From JAJYSO01 sp964579505 (GTDB taxonomy: Bacteria > Bacteroidota > Bacteroidia > Flavobacteriales > Flavobacteriaceae): a stretch of DNA of 64,000 bases. Position numbers and translations under genes: made by a program. Positions within the stretch are counted from its first letter, which is position 1. Every line of letters begins with the position of its first letter. The notes beneath the pieces were generated by a model. That model had not been told where the DNA came from. It did no database searches and worked only from the letters and a program-made list of their open reading frames with translations. The stretch lies in NCBI GenBank assembly GCA_964579505.1, contig CAZOGC010000010.1:21797-85796 (forward strand), given 5' to 3'. Shown here piece after piece: positions 1 through 8,458 of the stretch.

Positions 1-76
1 ACTCCGTTTCTTCTCCTCTTTGTTTTTTGTAAATTAGCCCCCAAATAGAATTGATTATTCTTTCTGAGACTTACTT

Positions 77-1924
77 ATGACACGCAAATTTCTCATCTAT
101 TTTTCATACAGCTACGCGCTTCCCATAGGCAAGCCTTTAGAGGAAGAAATCCTCAGACAAGGACACACCGTAGCCTGGTTTTGCGATGAAAAAGAGGGTC
201 AAAATGCGCTACATTCAAATCCTCGTCTATTAGAGAATATTGAAGAAGCAGTAACTTATAAGCCTCATTTTGTTTTGGCTATTACAGATTCTATTCCTGA
301 TTTTATTACAGGACTAAAAGTGCAAATTTTTCACGGGTTTAACGCCGAAAAGCGCAGCTTTAAACGCGATCACTTTCGCATTCGTGGCTTCTTTGATTTG
401 TACTGCACACAAGGCCCTTCCACCACTAGCGTGTTTAAAGAATTACAACAAAAACATCCTCATTTTGAAGCCATTGAAACCGGCTGGTCAAAAGTAGATC
501 CTCTATTTCCATTGGTTGATAAACCGGTGAGTGATAAACCGACTATTTTTATTGCTTCAACTTTTACAGAGCGCTTGAGTTTGGCTTTACGTGATGATGT
601 TTATGCTGAAATTCAGCGACTTTCAACAACCGGAGCATATCGGTTTTTGATGGTATTACATCCTAAACTACCCGATTCTACTCGTCAAAAATGGCAGGAA
701 TTAGAAAACGAAAACTTTAGCTTCTTTAACACCACTAATCTTATTCCGCTGTTTAAACAAGCCGACATCATGTTTGCTGACACCACTTCGGCTATTCAAG
801 AATTTGGGTTACAAAACAAGCCTATAGTCACCTTTAATCATCACGTGCCTAAACCCTATTTGATTAATATCACTGAAGCTGATGAAATTGAAAATAGCTT
901 TAAAAAAGCATTAAGTCAACCGCAAGATGTACTTGATAAACTCGCTGCTTTTAATAAAGAACTTCATCCTTATACAGATGGTAAATCGAGTAAACGAGTG
1001 ATTGACACCTGTATAACTTTTGCCCAGGCAGATAAATCACATTTAAAAAATAAGCCGCTCAATTTAGTGCGAAAATACAAGGTTCGTAAACGGTTACATT
1101 ACTGGACACTAAAAAGCTACAACCACCCCTACACCTTACCGCAACAAGCTAAGGCTGAGCAAAACCGTTTACCGCTAACCGCCATCATCCCCGTAGGCAA
1201 TGAAATTCACAATATAGAAGAAGTCATTGCTTCGGTGCGTTTTGCGGATGAAGTTTTAGTGGTTGACAGCTACACTACTGACGGCACTTATGAAAAAGCA
1301 ATTGAGTTAGCCGATCGTGTCATCAGACGTAAATTTGACTATTTTGCCAAACAAAAAAACTGGGCTATTCCGCAGGCTAAACACGAATGGATTTTACTCA
1401 TAGATGCCGATGAACGCGTGACGCCCGGGTTAGAATACGAAATTCTAGAAACGCTCAAAAATCCTGGTAAAGATGGTAATACTGCATATTGGATTTATCG
1501 TACTAATAAATTTATGGGAGAGCCGTTAAATTACAGTGGTTGGAAAAATGATTGCGTCATTCGCCTCTTTCAAAAGAGCAAATGTCGTTACCAAGATAAA
1601 TTTGTACACGAAGAAATTATAACCGAAGGAAATGTCGGTGCCTTAAAAAACAAATTTCGCCACAACACTTACATTACTTTTGACAAGTATATTGAGAAGA
1701 AAAATAAATATGCTTGGTTACAAGCTCAGGATTACGATAAAAAGACAAAAAAAATAACCGTCTATCACGTGGTGTTTAAGCCTTTTTGGCGGTTTTTTAA
1801 ACAATATATCATTAAAGGTGGATTTAGAGATGGTTTTGTCGGCTTTACCAATGCTTCAATACAGAGTTATGCAGTATTTACGCGCTATGTAAAACTGTGG
1901 CTTTTGCGCAAAAATCGCAGATAG
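77..1924 (+). CDS. Two-domain glycosyltransferase: CDP-glycerol phosphotransferase-like N-terminus fused to a family 2 glycosyltransferase
   Basis: The 615-residue protein has two parts. Residues 1-320 resemble CDP-glycerol:glycerophosphate transferases: an HG pair at 86-87 (FHGFN), an HP pair at 195-196 and a DTTS motif at 235-238 sit where that family has its conserved sites. Residues about 365-600 are a family 2 glycosyltransferase of the KdtX/WaaE type, starting LTAIIPVGNE, with the DAD metal/nucleotide motif at 443-445 (LIDADE) and the usual aromatic C-terminal tail. There is no signal peptide, so it should act on the cytoplasmic side of the membrane. It converges with the LPS-kinase-like gene 10 bp away, which supports a role in lipid A-core or surface glycan assembly. 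The donor and acceptor cannot be read from sequence. Domain calls are family knowledge; the pathway is inference. Confidence 0.8.
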   Translation: MTRKFLIYFSYSYALPIGKPLEEEILRQGHTVAWFCDEKEGQNALHSNPRLLENIEEAVTYKPHFVLAITDSIPDFITGLKVQIFHGFNAEKRSFKRDHFRIRGFFDLYCTQGPSTTSVFKELQQKHPHFEAIETGWSKVDPLFPLVDKPVSDKPTIFIASTFTERLSLALRDDVYAEIQRLSTTGAYRFLMVLHPKLPDSTRQKWQELENENFSFFNTTNLIPLFKQADIMFADTTSAIQEFGLQNKPIVTFNHHVPKPYLINITEADEIENSFKKALSQPQDVLDKLAAFNKELHPYTDGKSSKRVIDTCITFAQADKSHLKNKPLNLVRKYKVRKRLHYWTLKSYNHPYTLPQQAKAEQNRLPLTAIIPVGNEIHNIEEVIASVRFADEVLVVDSYTTDGTYEKAIELADRVIRRKFDYFAKQKNWAIPQAKHEWILLIDADERVTPGLEYEILETLKNPGKDGNTAYWIYRTNKFMGEPLNYSGWKNDCVIRLFQKSKCRYQDKFVHEEIITEGNVGALKNKFRHNTYITFDKYIEKKNKYAWLQAQDYDKKTKKITVYHVVFKPFWRFFKQYIIKGGFRDGFVGFTNASIQSYAVFTRYVKLWLLRKNRR

Positions 1925-1934
1925 TTTAGCGTTT

Positions 1935-2696
1935 TTATTGCCAGAATTTTAGGCGACGTTTAATTCGTTTTTTTCGGTAGTGTTTTTCTTGAAACGCTTC
2001 TGTTTCACTCCACATATCTTTAAAAACATCGTGAAAATCTCTTCCAATAAGCCGGGCATATTCAGCGCTCATGGCTGATACCATATTTTTATCGGGAGTA
2101 AGACGTGAAAAATTCTTAATACGCGTTTCATAATCTAAAGACTCGTGAAATTTCATCCGGTTTAAATCAACCAAATAAAAATCGTAGTTGTTTGTTTCAT
2201 TAACTACAATAAGGGTATTACCGGGAGAGTGATCTAAAAACTCAATACCTTTTTCGTGTAATTGATATGTAAATCGGGTAAATTGTTTTAAAATTTCATA
2301 GCGATTAGGAAACTTAGGATCGTGAATTAAATCACGATACGTCAAATCGTATTGTAAATGGGCACAGAGGTAATAACTTTTTCCAAAAAATAAACCTGAT
2401 TTTTTTTGAAAATACCCTATAGGCATCGGCGTTTTGATTCCTTTTTTTAGTAAGATGCTAGCGTATTCAAAAGAGCGTTGTGCTTTGCTCTTTCGAAAAT
2501 AACGATAGGCAATTTTATTGATAAAATTAGGAACCTTAAAAGATTTTATATTAATAGACTCCCCATTGAGCTTAAAGATTTTAAGCGTATTGCGTTTTTG
2601 ATTGCCAAAATTTTCTCCTGCTTCTGTAAAATTATTTACAAAATAAGTCAGTTCTTCTTCGTAAGGCTTATAAGCGGTTGTAAACTCTGATTGCAT
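1935..2696 (-). CDS. Lipopolysaccharide kinase (Kdo/WaaP family)-like protein
   Basis: A 253-residue protein with a protein-kinase-like fold. The catalytic-loop motif is LDHSPGNTL and the metal-binding motif is DLNRMKF, both typical of Kdo/WaaP kinases that phosphorylate core sugars at the cytoplasmic face. The C-terminus is very basic (HYRKKRIKRRLKFWQ), which would suit membrane association. I chose the ATG at 2694-2696 (MQSEFTTAY). A longer reading frame reaches 2732, but a TAnnTTTG promoter box lies at 2701-2708, inside that extension. The gene faces the glycosyltransferase at 77-1924, so the two probably serve the same surface glycan. The exact sugar acceptor is unknown. Confidence 0.8.
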   Translation of the reverse strand: MQSEFTTAYKPYEEELTYFVNNFTEAGENFGNQKRNTLKIFKLNGESINIKSFKVPNFINKIAYRYFRKSKAQRSFEYASILLKKGIKTPMPIGYFQKKSGLFFGKSYYLCAHLQYDLTYRDLIHDPKFPNRYEILKQFTRFTYQLHEKGIEFLDHSPGNTLIVVNETNNYDFYLVDLNRMKFHESLDYETRIKNFSRLTPDKNMVSAMSAEYARLIGRDFHDVFKDMWSETEAFQEKHYRKKRIKRRLKFWQ

Positions 2697-2700
2697 TCCG

Positions 2701-2729
2701 CAAAAATACATGTTTTCGCTTTTTACAAA
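2701..2729 (-). promoter_or_regulatory. Promoter of the LPS-kinase-like gene
   Basis: On the minus strand the -7 box TATTTTTG (2701-2708) fits the Bacteroidota consensus TAnnTTTG, and a TTTG at 2726-2729 gives a -33 element with a 17-bp spacer. The box ends only 4 bp before the ATG at 2696, so the transcript should be leaderless or nearly so. Confidence 0.6.
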
Positions 2730-2852
2730 CATTGTTTTTACGATATAATTATTTTTAAATGCAGTTAACTTTATAGGATAGCTTTTTTACTACAAGCTAC
2801 TATATTGCTAAAAGTAACGGGGATTTTACAGCCAAAAAGCCCAAATAAGTTT

Positions 2853-2860
2853 TATTTTTG
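2853..2860 (+). promoter_or_regulatory. -7 box of the tsaC promoter
   Basis: TATTTTTG matches TAnnTTTG and lies 16 bp before the chosen ATG at 2877. It would be inside the coding frame if translation began at the upstream start at 2805, so it argues for 2877. Confidence 0.5.
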
Positions 2861-2876
2861 CACCGAATTAAAAAAG

Positions 2877-3437
2877 ATGAAAGAAGAGGTTAAAAATTCT
2901 GTAGTGGCGTTAAACGAAGGCAAACTACTACTCTACCCTACAGACACCGTTTGGGGTATTGGTTGTGATGCTACCAATGCAGATGCTGTCCAAAAAATAT
3001 ACGCTTTAAAAAAGCGTCCGGATAGCAAAGCACTTATTTGTTTAGTGGCAAATTTTGAGATGTTAGAAAAATACATTCCCAGTATTTCGCCTGCTGTGTA
3101 CCAAATTTTAGCACAGAGTTCACGTCCCACAACCGTTATCTATCACAATCCGACGGGAGTGGCACATAATTTAGTTAGCGAAGACAACACCTTGGCTATT
3201 CGTATTTGTAATACTGAATTTTGCCAGCAGTTATTTACCCAATTTAAAAAACCGATTGTTTCTACTTCAGCCAACATTAGCGGGCAACCAACGGCACGCT
3301 CTTTTAAGCAAATTAGTGCTGAAATTACAGAAGGCGTAGATTATGTTGTAAATTTGCAACACGAAGAAGAAAACACGCAACCTTCACGCATTATTAAGGT
3401 TGAATCTAACGGAAAAATAACCCTAATTAGAGAATAA
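2877..3437 (+). CDS. tsaC: L-threonylcarbamoyladenylate synthase (Sua5/YciO/YrdC family)
   Basis: TsaC makes threonylcarbamoyl-AMP from threonine, bicarbonate and ATP, the first step of the t6A37 modification of ANN-decoding tRNAs. The protein is 186 residues, the short single-domain form without the Sua5 C-terminal domain. Family marks are LLYPTDTVWGIGCDAT near the N-terminus, the KKRPDSKALI segment that binds substrate, and STSANISGQP near the C-terminus. The start at 2877 (MKEEVKNS) is preferred over an in-frame start at 2805 because a promoter box lies between them. It is followed 14 bp later by cca, so two tRNA-maturation genes are probably co-transcribed. Confidence 0.9.
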   Translation: MKEEVKNSVVALNEGKLLLYPTDTVWGIGCDATNADAVQKIYALKKRPDSKALICLVANFEMLEKYIPSISPAVYQILAQSSRPTTVIYHNPTGVAHNLVSEDNTLAIRICNTEFCQQLFTQFKKPIVSTSANISGQPTARSFKQISAEITEGVDYVVNLQHEEENTQPSRIIKVESNGKITLIRE

Positions 3438-3451
3438 AATAACGCAAATTT

Positions 3452-4903
3452 ATGGCACAAAACAAGCGCGTTATTACCGAGCAAGTTTACCCGGAAGCCC
3501 TAACACATCCGGTTTTTAAGTATATAACAGAAGCAGCAGACAAATTAAACGTAGACACCTACGCTATTGGTGGATTTGTACGTGATTTTTTTTTAAAACG
3601 AAGCACAAAAGATATTGATATTGTGACGATTGGTGATGGAATTACCTTAGCCAAAACGGTAGCCCAGTTACTTCCCAATCAACCCAAAGTAAAAGTTTTT
3701 AAAACCTTTGGCACGGCTATGCTTCGTACTTTTGATAGGGAAATTGAATTTGTAGGAGCTCGAAAAGAATCATACGCTAAAGATAGCCGTAATCCTTCCG
3801 TTACTCCCGGTACTTTAGAAGATGATCAAAACCGACGTGATTTTACCATAAATGCGTTAGCTTTACAACTTAATGCTACTCATTTTGGTAAGCTATTAGA
3901 TCCTTTTAACGGACGCAATCATTTAGCACAACAACTCCTAAAAACTCCTTTAGAGCCGGTAAAAACCTATACTGATGATCCCTTGCGAATGTTGCGAGCC
4001 ATTCGATTTGCTACACAACTAGGGTTTAAAATAGAAAATGAATCACTACAGGCTATTACCGATAATGCTGATCGTTTAAAGATTATAACTCATGAACGTA
4101 TTGTTGATGAGTTTAATAAAATTATGCTGGCTGACAAACCTTCAACGGGCCTGGCTTTGTTGCGAAAAACAAAATTATTGCCTCTTATATTACCAGAGTT
4201 AACCGCTCTTGAAGGGGTAGATGAAATTGATGGCGAACGACACAAAGACAATTTTTGGCACACACTTGAAGTGGTTGATAATATTTCTGAAAATACCGAT
4301 GACCTCTGGTTACGTTGGGCGGCGTTACTTCACGACATTGGCAAAGCTCGTACCAAGCGCTTTGACAAAAAAATAGGCTGGACTTTTCACAACCACGAAT
4401 TTGTAGGCGCTAAAATGGTGTACAAATTATTCAAACGATTAAAAATGCCTCTTAATCAAAAAATGAAGTACGTACAAAAATTGGTTATGATGAGTTCACG
4501 CCCAATTGTCATTGCGCAAGATAATGTAACCGACTCAGCTGTAAGACGTTTAATTTTTGATGCCGGAGAAAACATTGAAGATTTAATGACTTTATGCGAA
4601 GCTGATATTACGACTAAGAACCCGAAACGTTATCGCAAATACCATAACAATTTTAAAATTGTCCGCAAAAAAATTGAGGAGGTAGAAGAACGCGACCATG
4701 TTCGCAATTTTCAGCCCCCTATTTCCGGACAGGAAATTATGAATACTTTCAACATAAAACCTTCTCGCGAGATAGGAATTTTAAAAAATGCCATTAAAGA
4801 GGCCATTTTACGAGGGGATATTCCCAACAATCACGAGGCAGCATATGCTTATATGTTGAAAAGAGCAAAAAAGTTGGGGTTAGAAGTACCTAAACAATTA
4901 TAG
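3452..4903 (+). CDS. cca: CCA tRNA nucleotidyltransferase with HD domain
   Basis: Class II nucleotidyltransferase of 483 residues. The N-terminal catalytic head shows GGFVRD at 40-45, the metal aspartates D54 and D56 (KDIDIV), and RRDFTINALA from 128. The neck has DDPLRMLRAIRFA from about 175. An HD phosphohydrolase domain follows with HD at 294-295 (LLHDIGKA). It adds or repairs the CCA 3' end of tRNA. The HD domain is common in this family and is thought to give 2',3'-phosphatase/phosphodiesterase activity. Placed 14 bp after tsaC and apparently in one transcript with it. A poly(A) polymerase role cannot be excluded from sequence alone. Confidence 0.92.
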   Translation: MAQNKRVITEQVYPEALTHPVFKYITEAADKLNVDTYAIGGFVRDFFLKRSTKDIDIVTIGDGITLAKTVAQLLPNQPKVKVFKTFGTAMLRTFDREIEFVGARKESYAKDSRNPSVTPGTLEDDQNRRDFTINALALQLNATHFGKLLDPFNGRNHLAQQLLKTPLEPVKTYTDDPLRMLRAIRFATQLGFKIENESLQAITDNADRLKIITHERIVDEFNKIMLADKPSTGLALLRKTKLLPLILPELTALEGVDEIDGERHKDNFWHTLEVVDNISENTDDLWLRWAALLHDIGKARTKRFDKKIGWTFHNHEFVGAKMVYKLFKRLKMPLNQKMKYVQKLVMMSSRPIVIAQDNVTDSAVRRLIFDAGENIEDLMTLCEADITTKNPKRYRKYHNNFKIVRKKIEEVEERDHVRNFQPPISGQEIMNTFNIKPSREIGILKNAIKEAILRGDIPNNHEAAYAYMLKRAKKLGLEVPKQL

Positions 4904-4961
4904 ACTGTTACATTAATTTATTTTTTTACACAAGTTTTGGCGTTCAGCCGGTATTTTTATA

Positions 4962-4982
4962 ACTTGCTATTATTACGCAAGT
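4962..4982 (+). repeat. Small hairpin upstream of the pRiA4b-like gene
   Basis: ACTTGC (4962-4967) and GCAAGT (4977-4982) form a 6-bp stem with a 9-nt loop, about 40 bp before the ATG at 5022. There is no T-run after it. It may be a leader hairpin or chance. Confidence 0.25.
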
Positions 4983-5021
4983 CAACGATACCTAACTGCA
5001 ACCACTATAAAATATTGAGCC

Positions 5022-5534
5022 ATGATTTATAGATTTCGTATTGTTTTAGACACGCTAGATGACGTTTTCAGAGATATTGAAATTGATGCTGAAGATACGC
5101 TGGAAGATTTACACAACGTCATTACGCAAGCTTTTGGCTTCGAAGGACGAGAAATGGCCTCTTTTTATCTGAGTGATGAAGAGTGGAACCAAGGTGAAGA
5201 AATTGTTCTTTTTGATATGAGTGACGGCTTAGGATCTGTGAGAATGATGAATGAAACGGCCCTAGATTCGGTTATCTCTAAAGAAAAAAATAAGCTGATT
5301 TACGTGTATGACTTTTTAGCTATGTGGACGTTTTATGTAGAATTAGCAGATATTGTAGAACCTGCAATTGGGCAAAACTACCCTAATTTGATGTATTCTC
5401 ATGGCATTATGCCAGAAACACCTCTGGAAAAAAAATTTAAAAGCGAAAAAGAAGACCTTTACGATCAATTTTCTGATGAAAATTCTAACTACGAAAATTT
5501 AGAAGACTGGGATTTTGACGAACAGTGGAATTAA
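5022..5534 (+). CDS. Plasmid pRiA4b ORF-3-like family protein, acidic
   Basis: A 170-residue soluble protein. The N-terminal half (MIYRFRIVLDTLDDVFRDIEI, DTLEDLHNVITQAFGF) looks like the pRiA4b ORF-3 domain, a small alpha/beta fold also met as an insertion-sequence passenger. In Bacteroidota such proteins occur alone on the chromosome. The C-terminal 45 residues are strongly acidic and aromatic (YDQFSDENSNYENLEDWDFDEQW). No catalytic motif is visible and the function is unknown. It stands alone: 118 bp after cca and closed by a strong terminator, so it is probably its own transcript. No transposase is nearby. Confidence 0.7.
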   Translation: MIYRFRIVLDTLDDVFRDIEIDAEDTLEDLHNVITQAFGFEGREMASFYLSDEEWNQGEEIVLFDMSDGLGSVRMMNETALDSVISKEKNKLIYVYDFLAMWTFYVELADIVEPAIGQNYPNLMYSHGIMPETPLEKKFKSEKEDLYDQFSDENSNYENLEDWDFDEQWN

Positions 5535-5558
5535 TTTTCAACCGTTTGTGGCGTCCTA

Positions 5559-5588
5559 AAAAGCCTCCAAAATCTTGGAGGCTTTTTT
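5559..5588. terminator. Bidirectional intrinsic terminator between convergent genes
   Basis: A perfect 12-bp stem (5559-5570 with 5575-5586) with a 4-nt loop, flanked by A-run and T-run. It serves the plus-strand gene ending at 5534 and the minus-strand yceI-like gene ending at 5617. Confidence 0.85.
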
Positions 5589-5616
5589 AATGAGTTAGCT
5601 ATATACCTCAGAAATA

Positions 5617-6156
5617 TTAAACAAACTGAGCGTCGATTTCTAGTTTTACTTCTTTTCCTACTAACACGCCACCGGTTTCTAATGCCGCATTGTAGGTCAT
5701 ATTCCAATCTTCGCGGTTAATCTTGGTATTCATAATTAACGCAATACGATCGTTGCCCCAAGGGTCTTTCATAATACCGCTGTACTCTGCAGCTAACCTA
5801 ATCGGTTTGGTAACATTATTAATGGTTAAATCACCTTCAACCGTGTAGTCATTTTCTCCCTTTTTAACAATATTTGTTGAGTTAAAAACAATGTTTCCGG
5901 CTTTTTCTGCATTAAAGAAATCAGCTCCTTTTAGGTGTTTATCGCGGTCTGCATTATTTGTGTTGATTGAATTGGCAACTGCTTCAAACGCCAGTTTTGC
6001 ATTTTCAAAATTATCTTCAGCCATTTCTATTGAAGAAGTGTATTCATCAAAATGTCCCACTACTTTTGAAAACATCATGTGTTTTACATTAAATCCAATA
6101 TTAGAGTGCGCATTGTCAATAGCAAAAGATTTGGTTTCTACATTTTGTGTTTCCAT
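5617..6156 (-). CDS. YceI family protein (lipocalin-like isoprenoid-binding fold), cytoplasmic form
   Basis: A 179-residue YceI-like beta-barrel. Typical segments are FAIDNAHSNIGFNVKHMMFSKVVGHF at the N-terminus (split here only for recognition), the DFFNAEKAGNIVF strand and GDLTINNVTKPIRL. Family members bind polyisoprenoids or other amphiphiles in a hydrophobic tunnel. No signal peptide is present, unlike the periplasmic Escherichia coli YceI, so this copy should stay in the cytoplasm. Single gene between a terminator on its 3' side and its own promoter box at 6252-6259. The ligand is unknown. Confidence 0.85.
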   Translation of the reverse strand: METQNVETKSFAIDNAHSNIGFNVKHMMFSKVVGHFDEYTSSIEMAEDNFENAKLAFEAVANSINTNNADRDKHLKGADFFNAEKAGNIVFNSTNIVKKGENDYTVEGDLTINNVTKPIRLAAEYSGIMKDPWGNDRIALIMNTKINREDWNMTYNAALETGGVLVGKEVKLEIDAQFV

Positions 6157-6251
6157 AATAAATATTGTTTATCAGATTAATAAAAGGCACATTGAAATAG
6201 CATCTATAAACTTTAATGAATATTATTTCTATACCTCTTGTTTTGTAGCAA

Positions 6252-6259
6252 CAAAGATA
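6252..6259 (-). promoter_or_regulatory. -7 box of the yceI-like gene
   Basis: Minus-strand TATCTTTG matches TAnnTTTG, about 96 bp upstream of the start codon. No clear -33 TTG at the usual spacing. Confidence 0.4.
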
Positions 6260-6312
6260 AGTAGCATCTCTCAATAAATGAGTTAATCTAGATTAAGAAA
6301 GGAAGAAACTAC

Positions 6313-6876
6313 CTACAAAGAAGTTTCTGGTATTTTTCCATTTAATGTTTTTAACCCGGAACTTATACTGATTTGGGCTATTCCAACAAAGACTAACGTT
6401 AATAACGGGTATAATAGTAATTCTGATCCGGATGATACCGGATTCCAAACCATAAAAAAGGAGGCAACAAACCCTAGCAAAGAAAAGATAAAAGAGACAT
6501 ACCAGCTTTTTAAATGCGAATAATAAAAATCTAACGAAACCCCCATTCCTATGATGGTTCTAAAAAGTAATATAAATCCTATGTAAATGGGTAAAATACG
6601 CTCTATTCTTTTTGTAAAGAACAACGGAATAATAAAAACGCATAGTTCTATAAGCCCGTTAAGGAAAAGAAGTCCCCAATAGCGTAGTCGTTTTCGGTGA
6701 TTAATTCCGTAGAAAGCTCTTAATCCCCCCACAATAATAAATCCTATTGATAAAATTACGGCTAAGTCTTGGTAGTTTGTTGCTTTTGCTATAAAAATCC
6801 ATATCCCAATTAAGATAAATACAACCCCACTGATAAGCACCAGCCACCACTGTTTTAAGTGATCTTTATTTTTCAT
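6313..6876 (-). CDS. HdeD/DUF308 family membrane protein
   Basis: A 187-residue integral membrane protein with about six hydrophobic helices in tandem pairs, as in the HdeD/DUF308 family: WWLVLISGVVFILIGIWIF, DLAVILSIGFIIVGGLRAFYG, LLFLNGLIELCVFIIPLFF and so on. The repeated 'helix-G-helix' pattern with a short basic loop (NHRKRLRYWG) is characteristic. E. coli HdeD is linked to acid resistance at high cell density, but most relatives have no known role. Monocistronic by spacing (156 bp and 116 bp gaps). The family call is fairly safe; no function is assigned. Confidence 0.75.
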   Translation of the reverse strand: MKNKDHLKQWWLVLISGVVFILIGIWIFIAKATNYQDLAVILSIGFIIVGGLRAFYGINHRKRLRYWGLLFLNGLIELCVFIIPLFFTKRIERILPIYIGFILLFRTIIGMGVSLDFYYSHLKSWYVSFIFSLLGFVASFFMVWNPVSSGSELLLYPLLTLVFVGIAQISISSGLKTLNGKIPETSL

Positions 6877-6992
6877 AATGCTTCGTTTTGGTTACACAAA
6901 CACTTAAAGATATGAAAAATAATTATTAAATGACTACAAAATAGTCGACAAAATGCTTTGGAAACAGCAAAAAGGAAGGTATTAAAACCGGT

Positions 6993-7598
6993 TTACATTT
7001 TATGATTGGCCTTATATTCTTCTAAGGTTTGGTAGAAATTTTCTTGTGTAGGACGATCTTTAGGAGTTTTCCGCAAGGGTTCAACTGCTTTTAGACTTTC
7101 GTGGCAATCGGCCGGTAACCGTTGATACAGTTTTGTTCCGGCGGTTTTCCAGGCAATCATTTCGTCAGATACTTTTTTTATAATTTTAGCCGGATTGCCT
7201 ACCGCTAAACTTCGCGGCGGAATTTGTGTCCTTACCTTTACAAATGCCATTGCCCCAATAATAGACTCGTCTCCTATAAACGCATCATCCATAATAACAG
7301 CATTCATCCCAATCATTACATTGTGGCCTAGGTTGGCACCGTGAATAATTGCTCCGTGTCCCACATGGGCGCTCTCTTGTAGTGTAATACTTTTTCCGGG
7401 AAACATGTGTACCGTACAATTTTCTTGTACATTTACTCCATCTTCTAAAACAATCTCTCCCCAGTCTCCCCGAATAGCAGCTCCCGGACCTATATAACAA
7501 TTTTTACCAATAATAACATTGCCGGTTACTGCCGCTAATGGGTGCACAAAACTACTTTCGTGAACGACTGGTATAAATCCTTTAAATGAATAAATCAT
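6993..7598 (-). CDS. paaY: PaaY-like hexapeptide-repeat protein (gamma-carbonic anhydrase fold thioesterase)
   Basis: A 201-residue left-handed beta-helix protein built of hexapeptide repeats (VTGNVIIGKNCYIGPGAAIRGDWG, then VGHGAIIHGANLGHNVMIGM). The His residues in HVGHGAIIHG and LGHN are the metal ligands of the gamma-carbonic anhydrase/PaaY fold. PaaY hydrolyses dead-end CoA thioesters that accumulate in phenylacetate degradation. That assignment rests on position: it is the last gene of a minus-strand run after paaZ and an enoyl-CoA hydratase/isomerase, 43 bp behind the latter. Taken alone it could be a generic gamma-carbonic-anhydrase-like protein. Confidence 0.8.
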   Translation of the reverse strand: MIYSFKGFIPVVHESSFVHPLAAVTGNVIIGKNCYIGPGAAIRGDWGEIVLEDGVNVQENCTVHMFPGKSITLQESAHVGHGAIIHGANLGHNVMIGMNAVIMDDAFIGDESIIGAMAFVKVRTQIPPRSLAVGNPAKIIKKVSDEMIAWKTAGTKLYQRLPADCHESLKAVEPLRKTPKDRPTQENFYQTLEEYKANHKM

Positions 7599-7641
7599 AA
7601 TGGTTACGTGCTAGATACAATTAGTTGAAAATCAACTAAAA

Positions 7642-8403
7642 TTAAACGTTGTATTTGTTCAATTTTTCTTTAGTGAAAGGGCTTAAAACCAACTCGCCAC
7701 TCATCCGAGCACGTTCAGTTAGTAATTCATCCCAATCTTCGGTTCCTTTCCAATACATTTTTTTCATCGCAGCCATAGCTTCCGGATTAAAAGTGGTCAA
7801 TTCTTCGGCTAACGTTTGAATGGCTTCATCCATATCCTCGGCTGTTTCAAAAACATCGGCATACATGCCTTGTGTTTGCGCCCAGTCGGCTTCGTAAAAA
7901 TGATTGGCATTAATAGACATTTTAGAAAAGGCACTTACCCCTATTTTTCGCTGCACAGCCGGGCCCACAGTAAATGGACCTATTCCTAAATTGAGTTCAC
8001 TTAATTTGACGGCCGCATATTTAGTGGCCATGCAATAATCTACTGATGAAGCCAATCCTACACCACCGCCTACGGCTTTGCCTTGCACTCTACCAATAAT
8101 AAATTTTGGACATGTACGCATCGCATTGATTACGTGTGCAAACCCTGAAAAAAACTGCAAGCCCTGTGCTTCGGTTTCAATAGAAATTAGCTCTTGAAAA
8201 TTGGCTCCGGCACAAAACGTTCGGTTACCGGCACTTTTTAGAATAATGACTAATGCTGTAGAATCGTTTCCTAAATCGGTAATGGTTTGTGCCAGTTTGG
8301 CTAAGATATGTCCCGGCATAGAATTGTGATGCGGTGTAAAAAACTCTATGGTGGCAATGCCATTATTTATGTTGTGTTTTACGTATGCTTCTTGATCAAT
8401 CAT
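7642..8403 (-). CDS. Enoyl-CoA hydratase/isomerase family protein, phenylacetate pathway
   Basis: A 253-residue crotonase-fold protein. The oxyanion-hole segments are NRTFCAGANFQEL and GKAVGGGVGLASSVDYC; the second catalytic region is LSELNLGIGPFTVGP. In classical hydratases the segment GGxxELA supplies a glutamate; here that position is glycine (GGGVGLA) while the other glutamate (LSEL) is kept, which may favour isomerase chemistry as in PaaG. The start at 8403 (MIDQEAYVKH) is preferred: a longer frame to 8472 would overlap the end of paaZ and adds a sequence unlike the family. It lies between paaZ and paaY in the same direction. Whether it is the PaaF- or PaaG-type enzyme is not settled. 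Confidence 0.8.
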   Translation of the reverse strand: MIDQEAYVKHNINNGIATIEFFTPHHNSMPGHILAKLAQTITDLGNDSTALVIILKSAGNRTFCAGANFQELISIETEAQGLQFFSGFAHVINAMRTCPKFIIGRVQGKAVGGGVGLASSVDYCMATKYAAVKLSELNLGIGPFTVGPAVQRKIGVSAFSKMSINANHFYEADWAQTQGMYADVFETAEDMDEAIQTLAEELTTFNPEAMAAMKKMYWKGTEDWDELLTERARMSGELVLSPFTKEKLNKYNV

Positions 8404-8458
8404 AAACAATTTTGTGTTTTTAAGTAAGCTACTAAGGTTTTTTAATTTGAACTGTTGT

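Noticed and set aside
5022..5534. Insertion-sequence passenger gene
   Set aside because: The pRiA4b-like fold can be a passenger, but there is no transposase or terminal repeat nearby and a normal terminator follows.
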